A stretch of DNA of 64,000 nt, from NCBI RefSeq assembly GCF_000185145.2, contig NZ_GL833119.1:1615464-1679463 (forward strand), in the 5' to 3' direction. The notes under the pieces are model-generated. The model saw only the letters and a list, made by a program, of their open reading frames with translations. It did no database searches and was not told the origin of the DNA. Each line of letters opens with the position of its first letter. The stretch's first letter is position 1. The DNA comes from Hoylesella oralis ATCC 33269. Lineage in GTDB: Bacteria > Bacteroidota > Bacteroidia > Bacteroidales > Bacteroidaceae. The position numbers and the translations under genes were made by a program. Of the stretch, positions 17,051 through 27,494 are shown one piece after another.

Positions 17051-17584
17051 ATGGAAAATAAACAATCATATTTCAGTGGCATTTTGGATGGCGTCAAGTC
17101 TCTTGCTACCGGACTGGGAGTTACTTTTAAAGAGTATCTCACACCCAAGAGTACAGAACAATATCCGGAGAACCGCAAGACTACGCTTCATGTAGCCAAG
17201 CGTCATCGTGGGCGCCTTGTTTTTAAGCGTGATGATGATGGAAACCATAAATGTGTGGCCTGCTTAATGTGTGAAAAGGCATGTCCGAACGGAACCATAA
17301 AGATTATGTCTGAAATGGTGACCAATGAGGAAACCGGAAGGAAAAAGCGACAGTTGGTAGATTACCAATATGATTTGGGTGATTGCATGTTTTGTCAACT
17401 CTGCGTGAATGCTTGCAATTTCGATTCAATAGAATTTACCAACGATTTTGAGAACAGTGTTTTCGATCGAAATACTCTTGTGTTGCATCTTGATAAAGAA
17501 GTTTATCAGGGTGGAAGCCTTCCCGAACTCATTGAGGGAGGAGCACCGATGACCATCGGGAAGTTTAATACTAAAACCAAATAG
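17051..17584 (+). CDS. nuoI: NADH-quinone oxidoreductase subunit I
   Basis: A ferredoxin-like subunit of 177 residues carrying two [4Fe-4S] clusters (N6a and N6b). Both motifs are intact: CVACLMCEKACPNG and CMFCQLCVNACNF. The stretch between the two motifs (ending in RKKRQLVDYQYDL) is typical. It passes electrons towards NuoB. NuoJ begins 14 bp downstream. Confidence 0.97.
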   Translation: MENKQSYFSGILDGVKSLATGLGVTFKEYLTPKSTEQYPENRKTTLHVAKRHRGRLVFKRDDDGNHKCVACLMCEKACPNGTIKIMSEMVTNEETGRKKRQLVDYQYDLGDCMFCQLCVNACNFDSIEFTNDFENSVFDRNTLVLHLDKEVYQGGSLPELIEGGAPMTIGKFNTKTK

Positions 17585-17598
17585 GAGAGGTTGCAATT

Positions 17599-18120
17599 AT
17601 GGCTAATTTGATAATGTTTTGCATTTTGTCTGTTGTCATTCTTGGCTCGGCAATTATGTGTGTAATGACGAAAAGGATTATGCGTGCCGCTACTTTTCTG
17701 ATATTTGTTCTTTTTGGTGTGGCAGGCCTTTATTTCTTGCTGGACTATACGTATTTGGGCGCGGCGCAAATCTCGATTTATGCAGGTGGAATTACCGTGT
17801 TGTATATATTTGCAATTCAACTTGTGTCTAAAAGAACCCTGCAAGGACTCGTTGAACGTATTAAAGGCTCCCGTTTGATTGCCGGATTGTTGGTTTCACT
17901 TTTTGGATTGGCAACAGTTGTAATAGTTTTGTTGAAGAATAAATTTTTAGATATGTCTGCTTCTGTGAGCGATACGGAAGTTCCGATGAACACGATAGGT
18001 ACGGCTTTGGTCGGTTCTGAGAAGTATCAGTATGTTCTGCCTTTCGAGTTCATATCGGTGTTCTTGTTGGCATGTATTATAGGTGGACTTATGATTGCGA
18101 GAAAGGAGGATAAAAAATGA
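17599..18120 (+). CDS. nuoJ: NADH-quinone oxidoreductase subunit J
   Basis: A hydrophobic subunit of 173 residues with five predicted membrane helices. The conserved helix 3 segment is seen as YTYLGAAQISIYAGGITVLYIF. It overlaps the nuoK start by 4 bp (ATGA). Confidence 0.95.
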   Translation: MANLIMFCILSVVILGSAIMCVMTKRIMRAATFLIFVLFGVAGLYFLLDYTYLGAAQISIYAGGITVLYIFAIQLVSKRTLQGLVERIKGSRLIAGLLVSLFGLATVVIVLLKNKFLDMSASVSDTEVPMNTIGTALVGSEKYQYVLPFEFISVFLLACIIGGLMIARKEDKK

Positions 18121-18425
18121 TACCGGTAGAATATTTTTTCGTGTTAAGTGCCTTGTTGTTTTTCATAGGCGTATTCGGTTTTGTTACCCGTCGTAATCTT
18201 GTGGCAATGCTCATTTCGATAGAACTTGTACTTAATTCTGTGGATATAAATTTTGCGGTATTTAACCGTCTTTTATATCCGGGACAGCTTGAGGGATTTT
18301 TCTTTACGTTGTTCTCGATAGGTGTGAGTGCAGCAGAAACAGCGGTTGCGCTTGCAATAATAATTAATGTTTATCGTAATTTCAAGAGTGACCAAGTGAA
18401 TGCTATTGAAGAAATGAAAAATTAA
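18117..18425 (+). CDS. nuoK: NADH-quinone oxidoreductase subunit K
   Basis: A three-helix membrane subunit of 102 residues. The conserved glutamates are present in ISIELVLNSVDINF and SAAETAVALAIIINVYR, both needed for proton translocation in characterised complexes. The start overlaps the end of nuoJ. A 78-bp gap separates it from nuoL. Confidence 0.96.
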   Translation: MIPVEYFFVLSALLFFIGVFGFVTRRNLVAMLISIELVLNSVDINFAVFNRLLYPGQLEGFFFTLFSIGVSAAETAVALAIIINVYRNFKSDQVNAIEEMKN

Positions 18426-18503
18426 AAGAAAATTCAAAGATTAAATGATTACTTAATTTAGTTATAGGGGAAATTGATCATTTGATCTCAACATTTTAAT
18501 AAT

Positions 18504-20468
18504 ATGAATTACAGTTTTGTATTTTTGATACTCCTTTTGCCGGCACTGTCTTTTCTTGTGTTGGGACTTGCGGGTATGAAGAAGAGCCATAAGGTTGCCG
18601 GTCTAATCGGAACAAGTGTGCTTGGTATCGTCTTTACATTGGCATGCTATACGGCTTATGAGTACTTCTTTGTAGTTGGGCGTGATGCTGCTACGTCAAT
18701 GTATCCCACCGTTACCGTGTTCGATTTCACATGGTTAAGGTTTTCCGAATTATTGACTTTTAATATCGGATTCAGACTTACGCCCATTTCGGTGATGATG
18801 CTTATTGTGATAAGTACCGTCAGTTTCATGGTACATATCTATTCTTTCGGATATATGCATGGGGAGAAGGGCTTTCAGCGATATTATGCGTTTCTTTCGC
18901 TCTTTACGATGTCCATGCTCGGCTTGGTGGTTGCTACGAATATATTCCAGATGTATCTCTTTTGGGAACTTGTTGGAGTTAGTTCTTATCTACTTATTGG
19001 CTTTTATTATCCGATGCATACTGCCGTTGCAGCATCTAAGAAAGCTTTCATTGTAACACGTTTCGCCGATTTGTTTTTCTTAATCGGTATTTTGTTTTAT
19101 AGTTTCTATGTAGGAACATTCAATTATGATCTTACCGCAATGCCCGATCTTGCACAGCGAGTTGCCGGTGCAGCTTGGGTGTTGCCTTTAGCTCTGTTCC
19201 TTATGTTCATTGGTGGTGCTGGTAAAAGTGCAATGTTCCCACTGCATATTTGGCTGCCCGATGCGATGGAAGGTCCTACGCCTGTCAGTGCTTTAATCCA
19301 TGCAGCAACGATGGTGGTAGCCGGTGTGTATCTCGTGGCAAGTCTATTCCCTTTATTTGTAGAATTTGCACCGCAACAATTACATTGGATTGCATATATC
19401 GCAGCATTTACCGCTTTTTATGCTGCTTCCGTTGCATGTGTCCAGAGCGATATCAAGCGTGTACTTGCATTTTCAACCATTTCTCAAATTGGTTTTATGC
19501 TTGTAGCTTTAGGAGTATGTCTACCAGACGCTGTATCCAGAGGGGTTGCAATGACAGAAGAATATGCAGATGTGAATGGCTTGGGCTATATGGCTGGGAT
19601 GTTCCATTTGTTTACTCATGCTATGTTTAAAGCATGTTTATTCCTTGGGGCCGGTTGTATTATTCATGCCGTACATTCTAATGAGAAAGCTTACATGGGA
19701 GGACTATGGAAGTATATGCCTATTACTTGCATTACTTTTGCCATTTCATGCTTGGCAATCTCGGGTATACCGCCATTTTCTGGTTTCTTCTCGAAAGACG
19801 AAATTCTTGTGGCATGCTACAATTATTCTCAACCTATGGGAATGATTATGAGCGGTATTGCTTTGATGACAGCATTCTATATGACACGCCTCTTCTGTGT
19901 CATTTTCTTGGGAAAAAGTTATTATGAGACAAATAAGGATAACGGAGCTAAGAAACCTCATGAAGCACCTCTTACGATGACTTTCCCTTTGATATTTCTT
20001 TCTCTTATTACCCTTACTTGCGGTTTCATTCCTTTCGGACACTTTATTTCGGCGAATGGATTGAGTTTCGATACTCATATCAACTGGACTGTTGCCGGAA
20101 CTTCTATTCTGCTTGCTCTTATCGGCATCGGAACAGCATTCTTCATGTATGCAGGACAGGCAACTCCCGTTGCGGACAAGCTTGCCAAGATGTTTCCCAC
20201 GCTTTATCGTGCAGCCTATAAGCGTTTTTATATGGATGAAATTTGGCAGTTCGTAACGCATAAAATCATTTTCCGATGTGTAAGTAGGCCTATTGCATGG
20301 TTCGATCGCCATGTTGTTGACGGCACATTCAACTTTGTTGCATGGGGAGCAAACGAAGCCGGCGAAACCATTCGACCGTGGCAGAGTGGAGATGTGCGTC
20401 AATACGTAATATGGTTTCTTACCGGTTCCGTCACCTTGACATTAATTCTTTTAGCTATTCTCGGGTGA
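18504..20468 (+). CDS. nuoL: NADH-quinone oxidoreductase subunit L
   Basis: The largest antiporter-like membrane subunit, 654 residues, with about 16 helices and the long lateral helix near the C-terminus. Family signatures are LFWELVGVSSYLLIGFYY, GKSAMFPLHIWLPDAMEGPTPVSALIHAATMV and the lysine-containing SDIKRVLAFSTISQIG. It drives one of the proton channels of complex I. Confidence 0.97.
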   Translation: MNYSFVFLILLLPALSFLVLGLAGMKKSHKVAGLIGTSVLGIVFTLACYTAYEYFFVVGRDAATSMYPTVTVFDFTWLRFSELLTFNIGFRLTPISVMMLIVISTVSFMVHIYSFGYMHGEKGFQRYYAFLSLFTMSMLGLVVATNIFQMYLFWELVGVSSYLLIGFYYPMHTAVAASKKAFIVTRFADLFFLIGILFYSFYVGTFNYDLTAMPDLAQRVAGAAWVLPLALFLMFIGGAGKSAMFPLHIWLPDAMEGPTPVSALIHAATMVVAGVYLVASLFPLFVEFAPQQLHWIAYIAAFTAFYAASVACVQSDIKRVLAFSTISQIGFMLVALGVCLPDAVSRGVAMTEEYADVNGLGYMAGMFHLFTHAMFKACLFLGAGCIIHAVHSNEKAYMGGLWKYMPITCITFAISCLAISGIPPFSGFFSKDEILVACYNYSQPMGMIMSGIALMTAFYMTRLFCVIFLGKSYYETNKDNGAKKPHEAPLTMTFPLIFLSLITLTCGFIPFGHFISANGLSFDTHINWTVAGTSILLALIGIGTAFFMYAGQATPVADKLAKMFPTLYRAAYKRFYMDEIWQFVTHKIIFRCVSRPIAWFDRHVVDGTFNFVAWGANEAGETIRPWQSGDVRQYVIWFLTGSVTLTLILLAILG

Positions 20469-20515
20469 TGCATCAACATGGATTTATGGATTAAGAATAA
20501 TGAATTGAAATAAAA

Positions 20516-21997
20516 ATGAGTATATTAACTTTATTCGTAGTAATACCCGTACTGATGTTGCTCGGTCTTTGGATAGCCCGCAACGATAACCAAGTACGTG
20601 GTGTAATGGTTGCCGGTTCTGCTTGCTTGCTTGCTTTGGCTGTGTGGCTTACTATTACATTCATTCAATTGCGTAATGCTGGCAACCATGATGCAATGTT
20701 GTTTACATACAGTATTCCGTGGTTCAAACCGCTTAACATTGCTTACAGTGTTGGTGTAGACGGTATTTCTGTCGTCATGCTGTTGCTTTCGGCAATTATC
20801 GTCTTTACCGGAACTTTTGCCTCTTGGCAGTTGCAGCCCATGAAGAAAGGGTATTTCCTTTGGTTTACCTTATTAAGTATAGGGGTATTCGGATTTTTTA
20901 TATCTACGGACATGTTTACCATGTTCATGTTTTATGAAGTTGCCCTCATTCCTATGTATCTGTTAATAGGTGTGTGGGGAAGTGGCCCTAAAGAATATGC
21001 GGCCATGAAGCTAACTCTGATGTTGATGGGAGGTTCTGCGCTTCTTATTCTCGGTATTCTTGGCATCTACTTCTTCAGCGGAGCAACCACAATGGATGTA
21101 CAGGCTATTGCGGCTATGCATAATATTCCCGTTCATATCCAGAAGATATTTTTCCCGTTTATCTTTATTGGTTTCGGCGTGCTCGGAGCTCTATTCCCAT
21201 TCCACACATGGTCGCCCGACGGTCATGCCTCGGCACCTACAGCCGTATCGATGCTTCATGCTGGTGTGTTGATGAAATTGGGGGGGTACGGATGTTTTCG
21301 CATCGCTATGTATCTCCTTCCTGAAGCAGCACAGCAACTGTCATGGATATTCCTTATTCTTACAACTATCTCTGTTGTCTATGGTGCATTCTCAGCTTGT
21401 GTACAAACAGATTTAAAGTATATCAATGCTTACTCGTCCGTATCTCATTGTGGACTCGTATTGTTCGCCTTGTTGATGATGACACAGACTTCATGCACTG
21501 GGGCTGTGCTCCAGATGCTTTCTCACGGTTTGATGACAGCTCTTTTCTTTGCCCTTATCGGAATGATCTATGGGCGTACCCACACCCGCGATGTACGTAA
21601 GCTCGGTGGTCTGATGAAGATCATGCCGTTTTTAAGTGTGGGATATGTTATTGCCGGTCTGGCTAATCTTGGACTTCCGGGCCTTTCAGGGTTCATCGCA
21701 GAGATGACCATATTCGTAGGATCGTTTGCTAATAACGATACTTTCCACCGTACGGCTACGATTATTGCGTGCACGTCCATCGTTATCACGGCGGTCTATA
21801 TCTTGCGTGTTGTCGGAAAGATTCTTTATCAGAAAGTGGCTGATCCACATTACGAGACGCTTACCGATGCCACATGGGATGAGCGCGTTGCCGTTATCTG
21901 CCTGATTGCCTGTGTCGCAGGCTTGGGTTTGTTCCCGCTGTGGGCAAGTAATGTTATTTCTGATGCAGTGGGGCCGATCCTTCAGAATATCTTGTAA
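20516..21997 (+). CDS. nuoM: NADH-quinone oxidoreductase subunit M
   Basis: Second antiporter-like subunit, 493 residues and about 14 helices. Characteristic stretches are FMFYEVALIPMYLLIGVWG, PFHTWSPDGHASAPTAVSMLHAGVLMK and TDLKYINAYSSVSHCG. It lies 47 bp after nuoL and 17 bp before nuoN. Confidence 0.97.
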   Translation: MSILTLFVVIPVLMLLGLWIARNDNQVRGVMVAGSACLLALAVWLTITFIQLRNAGNHDAMLFTYSIPWFKPLNIAYSVGVDGISVVMLLLSAIIVFTGTFASWQLQPMKKGYFLWFTLLSIGVFGFFISTDMFTMFMFYEVALIPMYLLIGVWGSGPKEYAAMKLTLMLMGGSALLILGILGIYFFSGATTMDVQAIAAMHNIPVHIQKIFFPFIFIGFGVLGALFPFHTWSPDGHASAPTAVSMLHAGVLMKLGGYGCFRIAMYLLPEAAQQLSWIFLILTTISVVYGAFSACVQTDLKYINAYSSVSHCGLVLFALLMMTQTSCTGAVLQMLSHGLMTALFFALIGMIYGRTHTRDVRKLGGLMKIMPFLSVGYVIAGLANLGLPGLSGFIAEMTIFVGSFANNDTFHRTATIIACTSIVITAVYILRVVGKILYQKVADPHYETLTDATWDERVAVICLIACVAGLGLFPLWASNVISDAVGPILQNIL

Positions 21998-22014
21998 ACT
22001 AAAATCATAAGAAG

Positions 22015-23499
22015 ATGAATTATAGTCAATTTCTAAATATGATGCCGGAAGTCACTTTGATGGCCATCTTGATGATAACTTTCATTGTAGATTTCTGTAC
22101 GGTGAGGAGACCGGCATTTGCCGAAGGAGTGGGGAAAGTTTCTCATTCTCGTCCGTGGTTCAATACACTGGTCTGCATTCTGTTAGCAGTCCACATCCTG
22201 CTGAATGTCCGCCCTACAGTACCGATGACGGTTTTCGGCGGAATGTATCATACCGATGCTTCTATCGGAGTTATCAAGACCATTCTTGCATTGGGTACAC
22301 TGATCGTAGTAGTACAGGCCAAAGAATGGTTGTCGCGCCCCGACACTTCTTTCAAAGAGGGAGAGTTCTATATGCTGATAGTTTCAACTCTGTTGGGCAT
22401 GAACATGATGATCAGTGCCAACCACTTTATATTGTTTTTCCTCGGACTCGAAATGGCCAGCGTGCCTATGGCATGCTTGGTAGCATTCGACAAATACCGT
22501 CATCATTCTGCCGAAGCCGGTGCCAAGTTCATTCTTACCGCCACCTTCTCAAGCGGTGTCATGCTTTATGGAATTTCGTTTCTTTACGGTGCCGTAGGTA
22601 CACTGTATTTTGATGACATGGGCACCCGCCTTACGGTGTCGCCACTCAGCATCATGGGCATGGTATTTTTCTTCAGTGGTCTTGGCTTCAAAATATCTCT
22701 TGTACCGTTCCACTTTTGGACTGCCGACTCTTATCAAGGTGCGCCCACCACGGTTACAGGTTATCTGAGTGTCGTTTCCAAAGGCGCTGCGGCATTTACC
22801 CTTTGCGTAATTCTCATGAAAGTGTTCGCCCCGATGGTGGAGTACTGGCAATATTTGCTCTATATCGTCATTGTTTTGAGCGTTACGATAGCCAATCTGT
22901 TTGCTATCCGTCAAAGCGATCTCAAACGCTTCATGGCGTTCAGTTCCATATCACAGGCCGGTTACATCATGCTTGCCGTGATTGGTAACTCGGCTATGGG
23001 CGTTTCGGCACTGACCTATTACGTGCTGGTTTACGTTGTTGCCAATATGGCCGTATTCACAATTATCAGTGCGGTAGAAGAACATAACGGCGGCACGACA
23101 GATATGGATAGCTACGACGGGCTCTACCACACCAATCCCAAGCTGGCTTTTTTGATGACGCTTGCATTGTTTTCGCTGGGTGGAATTCCGCCTTTTGCCG
23201 GCATGTTCAGTAAGTTCTTCGTGTTCATGGCCGCCGTTAAGGGCGCATCTGTCGATACCACGATTGGTGCTCTTGCCTATACAGTCGTATTCATAGCCTT
23301 GTTGAACACCGTTGTTTCGTTGTATTACTATCTGTTGATTGTGAAAGCCATGTACATCAAGCAGACCGATACGCCGCTGCCCACTTTCAAATCGCACGTA
23401 AACACGAAGGTTGCTCTTGCTCTGTGTACTGCGGGCATTGTACTTTTCGGCGTCTGTTCTCTGGTTTACGATTGGATAGACATTGCCGTTATAGGATAG
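22015..23499 (+). CDS. nuoN: NADH-quinone oxidoreductase subunit N
   Basis: Third antiporter-like subunit, 494 residues. Visible blocks are [45 protein letters not shown] and [17 protein letters not shown]. It closes the operon, which encodes the membrane arm and the quinone module but no NADH-oxidising module (nuoEFG). This is usual in Bacteroidota, where the electron donor is thought to be something other than NADH. A terminator follows. Confidence 0.97.
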   Translation: MNYSQFLNMMPEVTLMAILMITFIVDFCTVRRPAFAEGVGKVSHSRPWFNTLVCILLAVHILLNVRPTVPMTVFGGMYHTDASIGVIKTILALGTLIVVVQAKEWLSRPDTSFKEGEFYMLIVSTLLGMNMMISANHFILFFLGLEMASVPMACLVAFDKYRHHSAEAGAKFILTATFSSGVMLYGISFLYGAVGTLYFDDMGTRLTVSPLSIMGMVFFFSGLGFKISLVPFHFWTADSYQGAPTTVTGYLSVVSKGAAAFTLCVILMKVFAPMVEYWQYLLYIVIVLSVTIANLFAIRQSDLKRFMAFSSISQAGYIMLAVIGNSAMGVSALTYYVLVYVVANMAVFTIISAVEEHNGGTTDMDSYDGLYHTNPKLAFLMTLALFSLGGIPPFAGMFSKFFVFMAAVKGASVDTTIGALAYTVVFIALLNTVVSLYYYLLIVKAMYIKQTDTPLPTFKSHVNTKVALALCTAGIVLFGVCSLVYDWIDIAVIG

Positions 23500-23521
23500 T
23501 AGAGCAGACTTTTATCGGTAT

Positions 23522-23570
23522 AAAAATTCCTTCGTTTCTTATTAGAGATGAAGGGATTTTTGTTTTGATA
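23522..23570 (+). terminator. Terminator of the nuo operon
   Basis: A 12-bp stem with one G-T pair (AAAAATTCCTTC at 23522-23533 with GAAGGGATTTTT at 23550-23561) followed by T-rich sequence, 23 bp after the nuoN stop. Confidence 0.8.
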
Positions 23571-23690
23571 AGTTACTTTCCAGCATCTCGGAATGATTTT
23601 TGGTCTCGGTAAGTCACTTCTCTATGATGCGAAATGCTCTTTGAGTTTGATAAGTCAGTTGCCGATATAAGGCGATTTTTATTTATATTA

Positions 23691-23723
23691 TTTGGTGGGT
23701 TTCAGAAAAAATACCTAACTTTG
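23691..23723 (+). promoter_or_regulatory. Promoter of the PCMD-like lipoprotein unit
   Basis: TTTG at 23691-23694 and TAACTTTG at 23716-23723, spacing 21 bp, 27 bp upstream of the start at 23751. Confidence 0.65.
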
Positions 23724-23750
23724 CCGCGTAAATAAAATTGATTCAATCGG

Positions 23751-24872
23751 ATGACAAAGATTTCAACATACCTTTTTATCAGTTCTTGCTTGTTGCTTTC
23801 ATCATGTTTTAAAGAGGAAGCTCCGAATGCCGAATGCGATATAGAACAGGTTTTTGTGCATGTTGACCGGCCTGAAAGCGTATTCTTCAATGCTACAGAT
23901 ACGTTGAAGAATGTGCCATCTACAGACAGCACAATTGTTTTCAGTGTGCGGCACGGTGCCGATCTGACTGCTCTCGCCCCGATGTTCAGAATCACGAACG
24001 GGGCAACGATTGTTCCGCAGAGTGGTAGTATACACGATTTTTCGTTGTCATCTGTAGACTATACGGTTACTTCGGAAGACGGCATGTGGCATCGTACATA
24101 TAAAGTTTCGTTCGTACCTTTTGTGAGTTCGATAGATTTCGGTTTCGAAAACTACGAACTCGAACCCCAAGGAAAGAAATATTATATTTGGCATAATGCC
24201 CTTTCGAACGGCGATTCTTGGGCGAATGGCAATGCCGGATTTGCTTTGAGTATGGGCTCTGCAAAGCCCGATGAATATCCATCTGTTCCGCTTGAAAAAG
24301 GGAGAACGGGCGCAGGCCTCCAATTGATAACCCGCGATACCGGCCCATTCGGTGTATTGGCGAATAAGAGATTGGCGGCAGGAAATTTCTTCCTTGGCTC
24401 TTTCGATCTAAGAGAAGCGTTGAGAAATCCGTTGAAGTCAACACATTTCGGTGTACCTTTCGACCAACATCCACTTTCGTTCAAGGGATATTATCAGTAT
24501 GTGCCGGGGCCTAAGTTTCAAGATGTAAACGGCAATCCTGTCGCAACCAAGGTTGATAGCGCTGCCATTTATGCCGTGTTTTATAGGAACCATGATGATA
24601 CGGGAGCTGCGGTTACGCTTGACGGAAGTAATATCAAGACAAGTCCCCTTATCGTTGCCATTGCCGAACTGCATGACATAAAGACGGTGGAAACATGGAC
24701 ACTCTTCGATGTAAACTTCGAATATTCGGCGCAGATCGACAAACAACTTCTCGAGAACAAAGGATACAGTCTAGCCATCGTGTTCTCTTCGAGCAAAAAT
24801 GGCGACCATTTCGAGGGTGCGATAGGCAGTAAGCTGCTGATAGACGATATTCAGGTAATATGCGAGAAATAG
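23751..24872 (+). CDS. Exported lipoprotein with PCMD-type carbohydrate-related domain
   Basis: A 373-residue lipoprotein: signal segment 4-18 and lipobox LLSSC, followed by FKEEAP. Residues 30-125 look like a surface beta-sandwich domain (VDYTVTSEDGMWHRTYKVSF is the typical end of a DUF4493/BACON-like or PKD-like domain in these proteins). The remainder fits the PCMD family (putative carbohydrate metabolism domain): the DFGFENYEL opening, WANGNAGFALSMG, and the closing ...GAIGSKLLIDDIQVIC. It is the first of three envelope genes in a row; the downstream beta-barrel gene starts 8 bp after its stop. Confidence 0.65.
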   Translation: MTKISTYLFISSCLLLSSCFKEEAPNAECDIEQVFVHVDRPESVFFNATDTLKNVPSTDSTIVFSVRHGADLTALAPMFRITNGATIVPQSGSIHDFSLSSVDYTVTSEDGMWHRTYKVSFVPFVSSIDFGFENYELEPQGKKYYIWHNALSNGDSWANGNAGFALSMGSAKPDEYPSVPLEKGRTGAGLQLITRDTGPFGVLANKRLAAGNFFLGSFDLREALRNPLKSTHFGVPFDQHPLSFKGYYQYVPGPKFQDVNGNPVATKVDSAAIYAVFYRNHDDTGAAVTLDGSNIKTSPLIVAIAELHDIKTVETWTLFDVNFEYSAQIDKQLLENKGYSLAIVFSSSKNGDHFEGAIGSKLLIDDIQVICEK

Positions 24873-24880
24873 AAAAGAAA

Positions 24881-25648
24881 ATGGATTGCAAGATAAATAT
24901 AAGGCTTTTTGTGGTATTACTCATGGTGTTTGGCTTATGCCATGTGGCGTCAGCGCAATCATGGATCGATGATGTAACGGTGAATGCCCGCGTTGGTTAT
25001 AACATTGGAGGGACCGCACCCGTTGGACTTCCTGCAAGTATCAGAAAGCTGAATAGCTACACACTACAACCGAATATTGTGTTAGGGGCAGATGCCAAGA
25101 AGCCTTTGACCGAGAGACTGGGTATTTTTGTGGGCCTTCGGCTCGAAACCAAAGATATGGAAGAAGATGCAAGGGTGAAGAATTACCACATGGATATGGT
25201 ACGTGGAGGAGAATCTATCAGTGGTATGTTCACAGGCGACGAAACCACCAAAGTAAAAGAATGGATGTTTACTATACCCATACAGGCTGTATTCTCTGTA
25301 AATGAGAGAGTTACTTTACGCGTAGGCCCCTATGTCTCGTATGTGGTTTCACGCGGATTTACGGGCTATGCTCACGACGGTTACCTGCGTTTGGGGAACC
25401 CTACGGGAGCGAAAATAGAACTCGGAAGTGATGAAGGAACGCGGGGTAACTACGATTTTTCGGAACATATGCGCAGAATGCAGTACGGGATCGGTGTCGG
25501 TGCAGATTGGCGCATATACAAGCACTTCGGTGTTTATGCGGAATTGAACTGGGGGCTTACCGGTATTCATCATAGCAATTTCAAAACCATAGAGCAAACG
25601 CTTTATCCCATTTTTGCTACAGTGGGTATAACACACAAATTAAAATAG
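24881..25648 (+). CDS. Outer-membrane beta-barrel protein (PorT-like fold)
   Basis: A 255-residue protein when started at 24881 (MDCKINIRLF), which gives a proper signal peptide ending VASAQ; an upstream ATG at 24860 would overlap the preceding gene. The mature part alternates short hydrophobic strands with turns and ends in ATVGITHKLK, as expected for an eight- to ten-strand outer-membrane barrel of the PorT/OmpA-like kind. It sits between two PCMD-type secreted proteins, so a shared role in surface glycan handling or anchoring is plausible but unproven. Confidence 0.65.
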   Translation: MDCKINIRLFVVLLMVFGLCHVASAQSWIDDVTVNARVGYNIGGTAPVGLPASIRKLNSYTLQPNIVLGADAKKPLTERLGIFVGLRLETKDMEEDARVKNYHMDMVRGGESISGMFTGDETTKVKEWMFTIPIQAVFSVNERVTLRVGPYVSYVVSRGFTGYAHDGYLRLGNPTGAKIELGSDEGTRGNYDFSEHMRRMQYGIGVGADWRIYKHFGVYAELNWGLTGIHHSNFKTIEQTLYPIFATVGITHKLK

Positions 25649-25655
25649 GTAGAAG

Positions 25656-27188
25656 ATGAAAAAGTTTTTTATGAGTATTGTTCTGTTGATCGTTTCTATT
25701 ATAGGCATGGCAACAGATTATAAAGACTTGCTGACAGTTTCTGTAAATGGAGTGTCAAGTGAGCAAGAAGCTACAATCTCCGTAGAACCGACAGGAGGAG
25801 ATAAGTACACGTTGAGTCTGAAGAATTTCGTAATGTCTCAGGGAGGTCAGAAGATTGGTGTTGGTAATATCGTATTACCCGATATTGCAGGTGAGACCGT
25901 TGATGGCGCTACGCTGCTGGAAACATCGCAGATAGTGAAGATCACCGAGGGTGACGATCCATCTATAGGCTCATGGCTCGGTCCCAATTTGCAAGACATT
26001 CCTATCGAGTTGAAGGCGAAGATACAGGGTGGAAAGCTCTATACCGTTATTCATATCGATATGAAAGCGACGTTAGGGCAGGTCATTGAAGTCGTATTTG
26101 GGCGTGGTTATCAGCTACCCAATGCGGGTTTTGAAAACTTCCATAAGGAAGGAACCGTAGATGAACCCAATGCATGGCATTCTTTTGCAAGTGCTAAAGG
26201 AGTGTATGCCGGTACAGCGAAGAGTTTAGGCCCTTACACATTCATCGCTGAAGGAATAATGCGGCCGGGCTCAAATGGGAATAAAAGCGTATTACTTCAA
26301 TCGGCTTCATTCTTGTTTATAGTTGCAAATGGGACCATGACCACAGGCTGTATGATAGCTGGATCGACGATTGCGTCAGATAAAAAGAACCATGCGGAGC
26401 TCGATATGAGTTCTACAGAAAAGGATAGCAACGGCGATCCTTTCTACACACTGATGAACGGACGGCCCGATTCGCTTGCCGTATGGGTGAAGTTCACACA
26501 GGGCGAAGCCGTGGCAGCGCACCCCTATGCAACGATGAGCGCGGCCATTACCGACGGTACTTATTACCAAGATCCCGAGGATAAAGCATACAGTAATGTG
26601 TTGGCCAAAGCGAAGAATAACAAGATAGAGAGCAAGGGCGGCGCATGGCAGCGCATTGTGGTGCCTTTCGATTACGTTAATAAGTCGGTCGAGGGCAAGG
26701 CCATCCTCGTTACTCTTTCTACTAATGCCGATCCCGGGCAGGGCAGCAAGGGCGATAAGTTGTATGTAGACGATATCGAACTTGTCTATAATTCACAGTT
26801 GCGCGGTATCTCTGTCGATGGTACACCGGTGGCTAATTTCGATCCGAATACGCTTTCTTACCAACTCAAGACAGATAAAGAGCCGACGGCTGATAAAATT
26901 GTGGCCACAACAAATGGTGCCTTAATCAAGAAAACCATAGCAACAACTGCGGAAGGTTGGGATGTTACGCTTACATCGCTGTCGAACGATTTGAAATCGC
27001 AAACCGTCTACACGCTCCACTTCACTAAAGATACGCCGAGCGGTATCGGTACCGTTAACGGAACATCCGGCGATCAGGTCAATTCAATATACAATCTGCA
27101 GGGTGTAAAAGTCGATGCAATGCAGAAAGATGGTGTTTACATTGTGAAGAAAGCCAACGGTCAAACAGTTAAGGTTGTAGGAAAATAA
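25656..27188 (+). CDS. Secreted PCMD-type protein with short C-terminal sorting-like tail
   Basis: A 510-residue secreted protein with an N-terminal signal segment (about 1-19). Residues 20-145 resemble the calycin/lipocalin-like domain often found before PCMD domains (TISVEPTGGDKYTLSLKNF...GQKIGVGNIVLP). Residues 150-380 look like PCMD (YQLPNAGFENFHKEG, then GDKLYVDDIELVY). An Ig-like repeat follows (LRGISVDGTPVANFDPNTLSY). The last 35 residues, SIYNLQGVKVDAMQKDGVYI and KVVGK, match the short tail seen on many Prevotella secreted proteins and resemble a type IX secretion sorting signal. It is the third gene of the unit, 7 bp after the barrel gene. Confidence 0.7.
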   Translation: MKKFFMSIVLLIVSIIGMATDYKDLLTVSVNGVSSEQEATISVEPTGGDKYTLSLKNFVMSQGGQKIGVGNIVLPDIAGETVDGATLLETSQIVKITEGDDPSIGSWLGPNLQDIPIELKAKIQGGKLYTVIHIDMKATLGQVIEVVFGRGYQLPNAGFENFHKEGTVDEPNAWHSFASAKGVYAGTAKSLGPYTFIAEGIMRPGSNGNKSVLLQSASFLFIVANGTMTTGCMIAGSTIASDKKNHAELDMSSTEKDSNGDPFYTLMNGRPDSLAVWVKFTQGEAVAAHPYATMSAAITDGTYYQDPEDKAYSNVLAKAKNNKIESKGGAWQRIVVPFDYVNKSVEGKAILVTLSTNADPGQGSKGDKLYVDDIELVYNSQLRGISVDGTPVANFDPNTLSYQLKTDKEPTADKIVATTNGALIKKTIATTAEGWDVTLTSLSNDLKSQTVYTLHFTKDTPSGIGTVNGTSGDQVNSIYNLQGVKVDAMQKDGVYIVKKANGQTVKVVGK

Positions 27189-27233
27189 TAACGGTTTACT
27201 CTTTCGGAGGGATAAACACGGTATAGATTTAAG

Positions 27234-27272
27234 ATGCGTGTTCGGTAAATATTCCGGACACGCATTTCTTTA
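27234..27272 (+). terminator. Terminator after the PCMD-type gene
   Basis: A 12-bp stem with one G-T pair (ATGCGTGTTCGG at 27234-27245 with CCGGACACGCAT at 27254-27265), then TTCTTTAT. The rest of the 306-bp interval 27189-27494 holds the nhaA promoter and leader and nothing else recognisable. Confidence 0.75.
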
Positions 27273-27319
27273 TACCTGAATATTCTATCTGTTATGCTCC
27301 TGTTACACAAGCATGTAGA

Positions 27320-27350
27320 TTTGGTATTTTCATTTTTTTTCGTAACTTTG
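27320..27350 (+). promoter_or_regulatory. Promoter of nhaA
   Basis: TTTG at 27320-27323 and TAACTTTG at 27343-27350, spacing 19 bp. The 5' leader to the start at 27495 is about 140 nt, long enough for regulation, but no known RNA motif was recognised. Confidence 0.65.
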
Positions 27351-27494
27351 TAGCCAAAATATGATAAATGGAACGGTCTGCATTTTAGAACAGGAAACCG
27401 ATAATTAACTCAGGATAGCTCGAAATAAAACCGCAAAAGGCTTTTCCCATCTTGTATTTATGGGCAAAGCAGTTTCCGTAAATACAATTACATC

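Noticed and set aside
13203-23499. Missing nuoE, nuoF and nuoG as a novelty
   Set aside because: An 11-subunit complex without the NADH module is usual in Bacteroidota, so it is noted in the annotation but not as a discovery.
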